DNA of 38,126 nt, taken from assembly GCF_000346295.1 (NCBI RefSeq), contig NZ_ANOG01000737.1, forward strand, positions 1-38,126, in the 5' to 3' direction. This document shows, one piece after another, positions 8,302 to 16,813 of this stretch (position 1 is its first letter; each line of letters begins with the position of its first letter). Origin of the DNA: Rhodopirellula maiorica SM1. Its GTDB lineage: Bacteria; Planctomycetota; Planctomycetia; Pirellulales; Pirellulaceae. The translations under genes and the position numbers were made by a program. Below the pieces are notes generated by a model. The model searched no databases and was not told the origin of the DNA. It saw nothing but the letters and a program-made list of their open reading frames with translations.

Positions 8302-9560
8302 CGTCAACTAACACTTCAACCGTCCTGACCCTCAGTGGCACAATTCCAGGCGAACCGGGCGTGGGCGGAGTGATCCTGAATGAATTGAAGCAGTCCGTTC
8401 CTTCAGACTCACTCAAGTTCATTCCGATTCCTAGTCGTCAAGTGATCGATTTGAGTTGGCTCGATCATGCTACGGACCTAGCCGGTCATGTCGTGCGAAA
8501 ATACGAGACGGGATGGCGTCCCGTCAAAGGAATCGCTGGGGAGGCTCTGGGTTGGCTTGCGCGGAAGGCCTTGTTTGAGAGACACTGCACTCAGCTGACC
8601 CAGCAAATTTGTGCAACCGATGCCGCAAAGCATTGCGACAAGATTTGGGCGATTCTGGATTGTCCGACGGTGATTCAAATTGCAACAGGTGTCGCCAAGA
8701 GGTTGAACAAACCATTAAGCATTTTGGTATGGGATGCGCCCGAGTTGCTGGTAAATTCGCTGAATATGGACCGCTGGTCGGCTTCCAACATGCTCTATCG
8801 CTTCAGCAAAACAATCCAACACGCCGAATCCGTGGGGGTGATTTGCGAGCAAATGCAAACCGCTTACATGAATCAGTTTGGACCTAAACCCTATGTGATC
8901 CTGCGTCTTGGTATAAGACGCGACATGTGGTACTCCCCTGGTCCGCTTCCGAACTCAAACCGGATCATCATCGGTTTTGCCGGCTCGATAACAGCGCAGC
9001 AACCGTTTCGTCAACTAATCAAGATGTTAGATGAAACAAATTGGCGGATTCATAACAAAGATGTCACGCTGCGTCTGATTGGTTCACGTTACACGCTCGA
9101 TGCGCGCCAGCCTCAAAGGATCGAATATTTTGGCTGGTGCAGCTTATCCGAAACCGTGCGATTGTTGGCGGAATGCCACATGTTGTATTTGCCTCAACCT
9201 TTCGAAGCGAATCTCCGGCCGTTGGCCGAACTGTCGTTCCCAACGAAATTGACGACCTACGTTGCCGCAGGTCGTCCCGTGTTATTGCACGCGCCCCGCT
9301 ACGCTTCGGTTACTCCTTTCTTAAACGACTATCCACTTGGCTTGGCGTGTCATTCTTTGGAGACCGACTCGCTTCGCCGATGTGCCGAGCAGTTGGACCG
9401 GTTGCCAAATGAATCCGTAGCCGCAGCGATCGACGCGGTCCGGCATACAGAGTTCAACGATTCTGTATTTGTCAAACGATTCAACCAACTTATTGGCGCG
9501 GCGTCTAATGCGTCTGGCCTTACGTCCGCCGCAACCAAAGAGATCGAGCAAAACGCCTGA
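8298..9560 (+). CDS. GT4-like glycosyltransferase
   Basis: The 420-residue protein reads as a GT-B glycosyltransferase. The C-terminal donor domain runs from IIIGFAGSI through VTLRLIGSRY and RIEYFGWCSLSE to FPTKLTTYVAAGRPVLLHAP. In many GT4 relatives the equivalent of KLTTYVAAG reads KLxEYxAxG. Here the second glutamate of the usual E-x7-E pair seems to be threonine, so the catalytic arrangement may differ. The N-terminal half is divergent (SGTIPGEPGVGGV, typical of a glycine-rich acceptor loop). The start overlaps the FkbM stop as ATGA and the stop overlaps asnB as TGATG. Sugar specificity is not predictable. Confidence 0.75.
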   Translation: MTSTNTSTVLTLSGTIPGEPGVGGVILNELKQSVPSDSLKFIPIPSRQVIDLSWLDHATDLAGHVVRKYETGWRPVKGIAGEALGWLARKALFERHCTQLTQQICATDAAKHCDKIWAILDCPTVIQIATGVAKRLNKPLSILVWDAPELLVNSLNMDRWSASNMLYRFSKTIQHAESVGVICEQMQTAYMNQFGPKPYVILRLGIRRDMWYSPGPLPNSNRIIIGFAGSITAQQPFRQLIKMLDETNWRIHNKDVTLRLIGSRYTLDARQPQRIEYFGWCSLSETVRLLAECHMLYLPQPFEANLRPLAELSFPTKLTTYVAAGRPVLLHAPRYASVTPFLNDYPLGLACHSLETDSLRRCAEQLDRLPNESVAAAIDAVRHTEFNDSVFVKRFNQLIGAASNASGLTSAATKEIEQNA

Positions 9561-11458
9561 TGTGCGGTATTGTTGGGATTCTGCGAACCGATGGGCAAAT
9601 CACCTGCAACGGTGACGTGCAGGCGATGACCGATCGCCTGGTCCATCGAGGCCCCGATGGGAATGGTGTTTTCGTGGATGGCCCGGTGGGCCTGGGACAT
9701 CGTCGGCTGTCGATTATCGATTTGGTCGGAGGTCAGCAGCCGCTTGGAAATGAAGACGGCAAAGTACATGTGACTTTCAACGGCGAAATCTATAATTTCC
9801 GAGAATTACAACGGCACTTGCAAGCCTTGGGCCACGTGTTTCGCACATCCTCGGACACCGAAGTATTGGTCCACGCCTGGGAGGAATGGGGCACCGACTG
9901 TGTAAGCCATCTGCGAGGCATGTTTGCGTTTGCGATTTGGGATGCCAGAAAACAGCAGTTGTTTTTAGCGCGAGACCGCGTGGGCATCAAGCCGCTGTTG
10001 TATTCGTGGCAAAACGGCTACTTGGCGTTCGCTTCGGAAATGCAGGCGTTCGCGGCTTTGCCTCATTTTGAAGCATCGATTGATGTGCAGGCCATCGACC
10101 AGTATCTGCACTATCAATACATTCCGGCCCCTCGCAGCATCTACACTCAGGTGCGCAAACTTTTGCCGGGCCACTCCGTATTGGTCGACGCTCGGCGCCC
10201 CCAAGAACCACAGCAGATTCGGTACTGGCAATTGCAATTTGCCCCCGACCGTAGTTTGAATGAGGCACAATGGATCGAGCGTATCGATATCGCATTAGAG
10301 GAAACCATCCGCACCCACCTCGTGTCAGATGTTCCCTTCGGTGCTTTTTTGTCTGGCGGAATCGATTCCAGTACTATCGTTGCTTACATGAGTCGGATTC
10401 TCGACCAGCCCGTCAAGGCGTTTTGCATCGGACACGCGGACACGTATTACGACGAACGCAATTGGGCGAAAGAGGCCGCGAGAGTCGCCGGTGCCGAGTA
10501 TTTCGAAGAGGTCGTGGAACCGGATGGACTGGAGTTACTGCCAGCCTTGGTTCAGCACTATGGCGAACCCTTTGCCGATAGCTCTGCCATCCCAACTTGG
10601 TACGTTTCACGTCTAGCCCGACGGCACGTCAAAATGGTGCTTAGTGGTGACGGTGGCGATGAACTGTTCGCTGGGTATCACGCCTACGCGGCTGTGTTGT
10701 GTGGTCATCGCAAGCCGATGGAAAGAGGACGGCGGCTACGTCATCAATTTGCCAATGGAGCTCGCCGCGTCGGATTGTGGCCGTCCAATCCCAGCGTCGG
10801 AGATAGTAAATACGCACGCACGGCAGCGATGCAAACAGCGGAGCGTGCCGAGCTGTGGCGTCCAGAATTCCTTCATGTCATGGACACGACACGTTCGGAA
10901 TTTGATCAGCGTTTCAGCAATGTGCAAAGCCGCGAAATGCTGAATGAACTACAGGCCTTCGATATCGCCAACTACATTCCGTTCGACAACTTGACCAAGG
11001 TTGACATCGCCAGCATGTCGCATGGGCTGGAAGTCCGTGTACCGTTGTTGGATCACGTTTTCATGGAGACCGCGGCACAAGTCCCACCCGAACTGAAGTT
11101 AAAACCCAATCTGGGCAACGGCAATGGTCGACTGGAAACGTTACAATCCCCAACGGCAGTTGTGGGCAAGCATCTACTCAAAGAAAACGCGGGGCAGTTT
11201 TTCTCTGGCGAATTCTTGCATCGAGAAAAGAAGGGGTTCGAAGTTCCGATTCGCAACTGGTTTGCCGATTCTCATCGCGATGAACTGCATGACCGGTTGA
11301 ACAGCAGGGACACCGAACTTTCTGAATACTTTTCCCCAAAAGTCGTCCGCCGACTTGTCAATGCTGCCAGCACAGACAAAGTTGCGGCATGGAAGGCGTG
11401 GTCATTACTCGTTCTGGATGAATGGTTGAGGAGTCGTCAGTCGTCCGTTGTCGGTTAG
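9560..11458 (+). CDS. asnB: Asparagine synthase (glutamine-hydrolysing) family amidotransferase
   Basis: The protein (632 residues) begins MCGIVG, so C2 is the glutaminase nucleophile after removal of Met1. NGEIYN (74-79) and RDRVGIKPLLY (138-148) complete the class II glutaminase domain. The synthetase domain carries the PP-loop SGGIDSS (265-271) and SMSHGLEVRVPLLDH. In glycan clusters such enzymes often amidate a uronic acid or peptide-like substituent rather than make free asparagine; that use is inferred. Compared with the usual form there is extra sequence near residues 513-530 (NLGNGNGRLETLQSP), between LKLKP and the conserved GKHLL segment. The last residues (SRQSSVVG) are encoded by repeat-like DNA that runs into a hairpin. 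Confidence 0.9.
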   Translation: MCGIVGILRTDGQITCNGDVQAMTDRLVHRGPDGNGVFVDGPVGLGHRRLSIIDLVGGQQPLGNEDGKVHVTFNGEIYNFRELQRHLQALGHVFRTSSDTEVLVHAWEEWGTDCVSHLRGMFAFAIWDARKQQLFLARDRVGIKPLLYSWQNGYLAFASEMQAFAALPHFEASIDVQAIDQYLHYQYIPAPRSIYTQVRKLLPGHSVLVDARRPQEPQQIRYWQLQFAPDRSLNEAQWIERIDIALEETIRTHLVSDVPFGAFLSGGIDSSTIVAYMSRILDQPVKAFCIGHADTYYDERNWAKEAARVAGAEYFEEVVEPDGLELLPALVQHYGEPFADSSAIPTWYVSRLARRHVKMVLSGDGGDELFAGYHAYAAVLCGHRKPMERGRRLRHQFANGARRVGLWPSNPSVGDSKYARTAAMQTAERAELWRPEFLHVMDTTRSEFDQRFSNVQSREMLNELQAFDIANYIPFDNLTKVDIASMSHGLEVRVPLLDHVFMETAAQVPPELKLKPNLGNGNGRLETLQSPTAVVGKHLLKENAGQFFSGEFLHREKKGFEVPIRNWFADSHRDELHDRLNSRDTELSEYFSPKVVRRLVNAASTDKVAAWKAWSLLVLDEWLRSRQSSVVG

Positions 11459-11474
11459 GAGTCCCACTCCTAAC
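11454..11474 (+). repeat. Perfect hairpin spanning the asnB stop codon
   Basis: GTTAGGAGT (11454-11462) and ACTCCTAAC (11466-11474) are a perfect 9-bp inverted repeat around CCC, and the left arm contains the TAG stop of asnB. There is no T-run after it, so it is not a standard intrinsic terminator. It could pause transcription, protect the mRNA end or limit readthrough into the next gene. Confidence 0.7.
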
Positions 11475-11545
11475 TTTCGGCTGCTTGCTGACGTTTACAA
11501 CTGAATACGGAACACCCATCGACGAAACCGCTGCGGATCGCGTTA

Positions 11546-13774
11546 GTGCACGTTGCCGACCGTGGCGGCGGGGCCGAGCGTAGCGTACTGACGTTGCACC
11601 AGTCCTTGCGAGAACTGGGACACGACTGCCGATTGTTTGTGGGCAGCAAGATCTTGGACGAACCAGGAGTGATCGAGATCGAGCAACGACGTCCAATTCC
11701 TGGCGTACTGCGAATCACTCGTCGGCTAGAGCAAAAAGGGATTCAAAATCTTTATGCACCTTGGTTCCGCAACCTACCCGACATGATTGGTGAAGCCGAC
11801 ATTGTTCATTTGCACAGTTTATGGAAAGCGCGACACGGTTTTGCCGACCTGACCGGCATCTGCCGGATTGCCAAAAGATACCCGACGGTGATGACGCTAC
11901 GAGAAAGCTGGATGATGACAGGCCACTGTGCCTGTCCGACTGGCTGTGATCGTTGGAAAACAGGATGCGGGAGCTGTCCTGACTTGCAACGAGTACCGTC
12001 AGTGCAAAGTGACTTTACTCGCTTCAATTGGCAGCGAAAACGCACGACAATTCAACAATCCGATCTCCACATCACAACGATTTCGAATTGGCTTCGGCAA
12101 CAGGTCCAGCAAAGTCCGATCTGTGAGGGAAAAAAGGTGCATGTTGTTCACAACAGTGTGGACGAACGCAGTTTTTTCCCTGGTGACATGTTGGCCGCTC
12201 GAAACGCACTATCGATTCCGCATGACAAGTTCGTCGTGCTGCTGGCTGGGCAAAGCATCGAAGGCGTCCATCGAGGCATTTCACAGCACGCTGTAAAAGC
12301 CCTGAATCGGCTTGATGACCATGGCATACACGCTCTGTTAATTGGTCGCTCCGCAGGCGACGTGGCAGCAACGTTGAACACTCCCTCTAGCACGGTGCCT
12401 TACCGCGAATCGCCGCAGGAAATGGCACAATGTTATCAAGCAGCTGATTTGACAATTGTCCCTTCGGAATACGAAACTTTCGGACGAGTCGCTGCAGAGT
12501 CGTTGTTCTGCGGCACTCCAGTACTCGCGTTTGCAACCGGCGGTCTCACCGACATCGTTGTGCCAAATGTTTGTGGTAAGTTGGTGCCCACTGGCGATGT
12601 CGATGCGTTGGCTGCCGGTTTGGCCGACTTGAAATCAAATCCTGATGCATTGTTGAGGATGCGAAATGACTGTGTTTCGCATGTTCGCGAGCGGTTCGGC
12701 ACCAAATCGATTGCTGTTCAATACGGTAACGTTTATCAAGAAGTCATTGCGGCACGAAGCATGAGACCAGGTGATGAAGGTGGTCCCGTTTCAACCGCGA
12801 ATATTCCAGCGAATAAATTCACAGCGTCCACCACGTCGAAGATTTCGTGCGTTATTCCGGCATACAATTGCGAGGCGTGGCTACAGAGAGCGGTCGAATC
12901 CATACTCGCTACCCGATACGCTTCGCTGGAAATATTGATCGTAGAGGACGGGTCGACCGATGAAACGCTGCAAGTCGCCAATCAGTTAAAGGCTCGACAT
13001 CCACAAACCGTTTGCGTATTGCAGCATGGTGGTGGAATGAATCGCGGCGTCTCTGCTTCCCGCAATCTCGGATTGCGAAACGCATCGGGCGAATGGATCT
13101 GCTTCTTGGACGCGGACGATTACGTGTATCCAAACCGTTTTGAATCAGCCACAAAGACTCTTATTGATCAACCGGATGTCGATGGCGTGCATCAACTTGC
13201 GGAAATGGTGTTCCCCGATAAAGAGACCTGCGAACAATGGTGGGAGTGCTCGCCTTACTTTGGTTTTGAGCACTCCATCGATTCGTCGGCCTTACTGGGG
13301 CGGTTGCTAGAAGGGAAATGTTGGGCGACCAGCGCAATCTTATTCCGCAAATCGTTGCTTGAGCGAACCGGCTTGTTTGACGAAGGTCTCCAAATCGCGG
13401 AAGACTGTCATTTGTGGTTCCGTATGGCAGCAGTTGGCAAAATTGTGTCTGGCGATCTGAACGCGCCGGTAAGTGCTTACTGGCGGCGAATCGACAGTGC
13501 CTATCAACCGTCACCGTTGCAGCGGTTGCAGATGATACGTTCGATGGTCAAATTCCTGAATTGGGTATCCACCGCCGACGTCCCCGCGAAAGACCGGGAT
13601 GAAGCCAAGAAAGCAATCCAGCAATATATTCTGCGTGGTCTGACAAACGCCCGTTTCGCAAAGCAACGCACGCTGGCATGGTCGATTGCCTGGCAAGCAG
13701 TTCGTCAATTGCCGTCCATTTCGATCAATTCCAAATTCTGTGGCCAAGTCGCGCGCTTGGCAATCGGAAGGTAG
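11546..13774 (+). CDS. Bifunctional glycosyltransferase, GT4-GT2 fusion
   Basis: Two complete transferase domains lie in one 742-residue chain. Residues 1-400 are GT4: the glycine-rich loop DRGGGAERS, a Cys cluster (C128, C130, C134, C141, C144) typical of one GT4 subgroup, and the E310/E318 pair in EYETFGRVAAE. A 30-residue polar linker follows. Residues 431-640 are GT2: ISCVIPAYN, EDGS (467-470) and DADD (522-525). One protein could therefore add two consecutive sugars with opposite stereochemical outcome. The GTG at 11546 cuts into the first beta strand. The frame is open upstream to 11492 and encodes KPLRIALVHV just before it, so translation probably starts at a CTG (11501 or 11531). The coordinates given are the conservative choice. 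Confidence 0.88.
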   Translation: MHVADRGGGAERSVLTLHQSLRELGHDCRLFVGSKILDEPGVIEIEQRRPIPGVLRITRRLEQKGIQNLYAPWFRNLPDMIGEADIVHLHSLWKARHGFADLTGICRIAKRYPTVMTLRESWMMTGHCACPTGCDRWKTGCGSCPDLQRVPSVQSDFTRFNWQRKRTTIQQSDLHITTISNWLRQQVQQSPICEGKKVHVVHNSVDERSFFPGDMLAARNALSIPHDKFVVLLAGQSIEGVHRGISQHAVKALNRLDDHGIHALLIGRSAGDVAATLNTPSSTVPYRESPQEMAQCYQAADLTIVPSEYETFGRVAAESLFCGTPVLAFATGGLTDIVVPNVCGKLVPTGDVDALAAGLADLKSNPDALLRMRNDCVSHVRERFGTKSIAVQYGNVYQEVIAARSMRPGDEGGPVSTANIPANKFTASTTSKISCVIPAYNCEAWLQRAVESILATRYASLEILIVEDGSTDETLQVANQLKARHPQTVCVLQHGGGMNRGVSASRNLGLRNASGEWICFLDADDYVYPNRFESATKTLIDQPDVDGVHQLAEMVFPDKETCEQWWECSPYFGFEHSIDSSALLGRLLEGKCWATSAILFRKSLLERTGLFDEGLQIAEDCHLWFRMAAVGKIVSGDLNAPVSAYWRRIDSAYQPSPLQRLQMIRSMVKFLNWVSTADVPAKDRDEAKKAIQQYILRGLTNARFAKQRTLAWSIAWQAVRQLPSISINSKFCGQVARLAIGR

Positions 13775-14692
13775 ATGTTCAAAACCGCCAAAACGATCGT
13801 GAAATCGTGCCTGAGAAATAGCGTTCAGTTACGCTTAAACCATTTTCCGTTGTCGCTGTCGACCGCTGAATGGTACGCCGAGAAATTTAAACGTTGGCCG
13901 GCAGTTTTCGATGATGTAAATCATGTCAAACACCAGCGACTGCCCGCAGGTATGGAGATGAATCTTGGCGTTGTGGACGTTATCGAACGAACGCTACGTA
14001 CGACCACCGAGTGGGATCCGATCGTAGAAAAAACTCTGCTGAATTGTTTACAGCCCGGTCATGTGTTTTTTGATGTTGGTGCAAACATCGGCTACTTTTC
14101 GCTGCTGGCATCGCGGTTAGTCGGCGATTCGGGGCGCGTCGTCAGCTTTGAACCATCGGCGCGGGCCTTGTCAAAATTAACCGCTCACTTGTGTCTAAAT
14201 CGTTGCAGCAACGTCACCGTGTGTAGCCAAGCGATGGGCGAATCGGTACACACAGAGCAATTACACTGGGCACCTGAATCCAATATCGGTGGCTCCACCA
14301 TTGCTCGCGGTAAGCCATCCCAAGGTTACAGCGAGTCCATCTTTATTCGTCGTCTAGACGACGTTGCCGACGAAATGCAATTGGCACCAGACTTGATCAA
14401 ACTCGACATCGAGGGTTTTGAACTCTTTGCCCTTCGGGGCGCCCAGAAACTGCTTGCTGAGCATCACCCTACCGTGGTCTGTGAATTGACCAACCAGTTT
14501 TTACACGATCATGGCCAAAGCGGTAGCGAGATGCTGTGTTTGATGCGTGACCTGGGCTATGAGGCTTGGTTGTTAAATCTCAACGATGCAGGCGAACTAC
14601 GAGCGACTCATTGCGACGACGATCAAACCCCCGCCGACCAAGCAGAAATTCTGTTCTCTACAACGGCGCCTCCTTTTTCGCAAAACGACTAG
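13775..14692 (+). CDS. FkbM family methyltransferase
   Basis: The protein has 305 residues with a 90-residue N-terminal region before the SAM-binding core. Motif I is VFFDVGANIGYFSLLA (97-112), followed by VVSFEPS, the IRRLDDVADEMQL segment and LIKLDIEGFELFALRGA, all characteristic of FkbM enzymes. It most likely O-methylates a sugar of the glycan made by this cluster. The ATG follows the preceding TAG without a single spacer base, indicating coupled translation with the bifunctional glycosyltransferase. The N-terminal region (WPAVFDDVNHVKHQRLPAG, then GVVDVIERTL) differs from the other three FkbM proteins in the window, which suggests a separate acceptor. Confidence 0.92.
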   Translation: MFKTAKTIVKSCLRNSVQLRLNHFPLSLSTAEWYAEKFKRWPAVFDDVNHVKHQRLPAGMEMNLGVVDVIERTLRTTTEWDPIVEKTLLNCLQPGHVFFDVGANIGYFSLLASRLVGDSGRVVSFEPSARALSKLTAHLCLNRCSNVTVCSQAMGESVHTEQLHWAPESNIGGSTIARGKPSQGYSESIFIRRLDDVADEMQLAPDLIKLDIEGFELFALRGAQKLLAEHHPTVVCELTNQFLHDHGQSGSEMLCLMRDLGYEAWLLNLNDAGELRATHCDDDQTPADQAEILFSTTAPPFSQND

Positions 14693-14733
14693 TACGCAAA
14701 TACATCTTTCGTACAAAAAAGTCATGCTGAACG

Positions 14734-15933
14734 ATGCTATCTAGTCTATTCAAACGATTTTCCACCAATCGACGCCAAAGGAAGTTCCGCGCCCGATTGT
14801 CGGAGCGGCTTCAGAAAGAATGTATCGAGTTGCAATTGTCACTTGATCAGCACACGCCGCGCGTCATCGTCGTAAAACAAGATGTCAACGAAGACTTGTA
14901 TTGCTGTGCCCCAGATGCCGATGCAGCAGAAATCATTCAGTCGACGTTACTTCGAACTGGGCCGGTTGGATTGTTTACCGAATTGGCTGCCGATTTCCGT
15001 ATCGTGAAAACGCTCGACGACATCGAATGTCAAGTTTGGCAGGAACGCGCAACGGAGTTGAAATGGGATACGCTAGAGTTTTTTTCCAGTTACCGTGATC
15101 GAATTCCCGGCCGTGACTACGGGCAAAACCGCTGGGCAATCGCCCCGGAATCCATCGACTGGAATCAGTACGACATCGTCGTCAGTATGGATGTTTGTAT
15201 CCCAAAACGCATCACCGAGCGATATCCAAAAACGCTTTGGGCCTATTACATTCGAGAGATCAAAGCTCCTTCGTACCAACTGTCGTTGCAACATCCCGCA
15301 GTGGGACAAGACGTTGTCTTCAATCACTACTTCCGAATGGCCCCGCCGAAATTGCCGTCGCACGTCGTCGAATTCCCTTATCACTTGCATCGTCCCGGCT
15401 GTTTTCACCGGTTGTTTGATATTCAACAATCCAGCGAGCGAAGAGGCGTCTTCGTGGACCATCACACGATGGTAACGATGCAGGCGAAATGGCGTACTGC
15501 GTTGCAGGCATTCGGCCCTATCGCCAGTACGATTCACGAAGGAGACCGGGAAGTCATTCCAACGTCCGAAAAGTTAGCGCGGCGAACGATGGATAGTGAT
15601 CTTCGCGAGCGACTGCTCAATAGTAAATTCTTTTTAATCACACCGGGGCAGCGACACGTGTTTGGGACGGCGCTTGTGGAGGCGATTGCTGCGGGGTGTT
15701 TGGCGATCGGCAATCCCGAAAGCCTCCGAGAACATGGGTTCTTCTTCACGTCGCATACGGCAGCACGCACAGTCGAAGAAGCGATTGAAAAGATGCAGTT
15801 GCTAGACAGCGACCCTCGGCGATACCGAATCGAGTTAGCACACCAACGAGAACTTGTCGAATATTTGTGCTACATCCGCCCAATGAAACAATTACTTGTT
15901 GCTTGGCGGACGAAGGTCGCGATTGACAAATAG
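14734..15933 (+). CDS. Uncharacterised protein, probable GT-B type glycosyltransferase
   Basis: I do not recognise a named family for this 399-residue protein. The N-terminus is basic (FKRFSTNRRQRKFRARL). The middle contains NQYDIVVSMDVCIPKRI and TLWAYYIREIKAPSYQL, like the acceptor-side strands of GT-B enzymes. The C-terminal part, FLITPGQRHVFGTALVEAIAAGCLAIG, resembles the donor-site helix of GT4 and exostosin-like transferases, where a Glu in the ALVEAIAAG turn contacts the nucleotide sugar. That and its position make a glycosyltransferase the best guess. The ATG at 14734 is used because the upstream ATG at 14722 runs straight into a stop. A 41-nt gap separates it from the FkbM gene and 58 nt from the next gene. 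Confidence 0.6.
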   Translation: MLSSLFKRFSTNRRQRKFRARLSERLQKECIELQLSLDQHTPRVIVVKQDVNEDLYCCAPDADAAEIIQSTLLRTGPVGLFTELAADFRIVKTLDDIECQVWQERATELKWDTLEFFSSYRDRIPGRDYGQNRWAIAPESIDWNQYDIVVSMDVCIPKRITERYPKTLWAYYIREIKAPSYQLSLQHPAVGQDVVFNHYFRMAPPKLPSHVVEFPYHLHRPGCFHRLFDIQQSSERRGVFVDHHTMVTMQAKWRTALQAFGPIASTIHEGDREVIPTSEKLARRTMDSDLRERLLNSKFFLITPGQRHVFGTALVEAIAAGCLAIGNPESLREHGFFFTSHTAARTVEEAIEKMQLLDSDPRRYRIELAHQRELVEYLCYIRPMKQLLVAWRTKVAIDK

Positions 15934-15991
15934 TTGGCACTTGTAGTGTACATACAAACGGCCCCCAAGAATTGCACCACAACCAAGATTT

Positions 15992-16813
15992 GTGTACGTG
16001 AAAAAACTAATCCCCCTCACCGCTCGAGATCGATATCGCCCTGCATACCAGCAGGTGCTTAAATGGTTTCAGCGTCAGCATCAAACCATCGTTCAATCCT
16101 CGGTTTTCCCCAAACCGTCAGCGTGGCATGACGCCAAAAAAGAGTTTTCCGATGTGATCGATTCGGCACAACTGTACGCGATTGCGGGTAAGGAATTCGG
16201 AATCCTGCAGGTCGAAAACGAGATCGTTCCATTTTTGGACTATGTCGCTGAGCACACTCCTGTTGTGATTGGGGAGATCGGACTGAAGCATGGTGGAAAC
16301 AGTTTTATGTTTCTCCGTAAATTACAAGATGTCACGTTGTATCTGGGCATGGACTTGGTGCTAGAGAATATCAGCAAGTTGAAGTTCTATCGCCGTGATC
16401 AGCAGCAAATGTATATTTTAGAAGGCAACTCCCAACTGCCGGCCATCGTCAACAAGGCTCGTCAGCACCTAGCCGGCCGGCAATTCGATTTTCTGTTTAT
16501 CGATGGCGACCACGAATACGCGGGAGTGTTAGAGGATTTGATTCAGTGGTACCCCTTGGTGAAGCCGGGCGGTTTGATAGCGCTGCATGACATCGTGCCT
16601 GATGAAGAAGCCAAAACGGGAGTACGGCCAGCCGGGCGTCTATGGGGCGGCGGCGTTTACAAATTGTGGGCCAACATCAAGCCGCACTTCGAACATAAAG
16701 AGTTTGTCAACGACTGGGATCAGGGAGGATTCGGGATCGGAGTCATTACCAAACCGGACGATCATCCGCTCTCGGAGGAACTAGTTGCCCAGTGGAAAGC
16801 GGACGGTGAATGA
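15992..16813 (+). CDS. Class I SAM methyltransferase (Methyltransf_24/CmcI-like)
   Basis: The 273-residue protein shows GEIGLKHGGNSFMFL (about residues 93-107) as the SAM-binding glycine loop and YLGMDLV as the acidic strand. FDFLFIDGDHEYAGVLEDL, PLVKPGGLIALHDIV and a late GGFGIGVI strand follow. The IDGDHxY and ALHDIV signatures belong to the Methyltransf_24 or cephalosporin-hydroxylase-like group. These are often found among sugar methyltransferases. A small polar region of about 80 residues precedes the domain. Start codons available are GTG at 15992 or 15998; neither has a good ribosome site. The stop overlaps the sulfotransferase start as ATGA. The probable role is methylation of a glycan sugar; the acceptor is unknown. 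Confidence 0.83.
   Translation: MYVKKLIPLTARDRYRPAYQQVLKWFQRQHQTIVQSSVFPKPSAWHDAKKEFSDVIDSAQLYAIAGKEFGILQVENEIVPFLDYVAEHTPVVIGEIGLKHGGNSFMFLRKLQDVTLYLGMDLVLENISKLKFYRRDQQQMYILEGNSQLPAIVNKARQHLAGRQFDFLFIDGDHEYAGVLEDLIQWYPLVKPGGLIALHDIVPDEEAKTGVRPAGRLWGGGVYKLWANIKPHFEHKEFVNDWDQGGFGIGVITKPDDHPLSEELVAQWKADGE

Noticed and set aside
14693-14733. GTACG...CGTAC inverted pair in the gap before 14734 considered as a terminator or operator
   Set aside because: The arms are only 5 bp and AT-rich, with a 13-nt loop, which is too weak to support.
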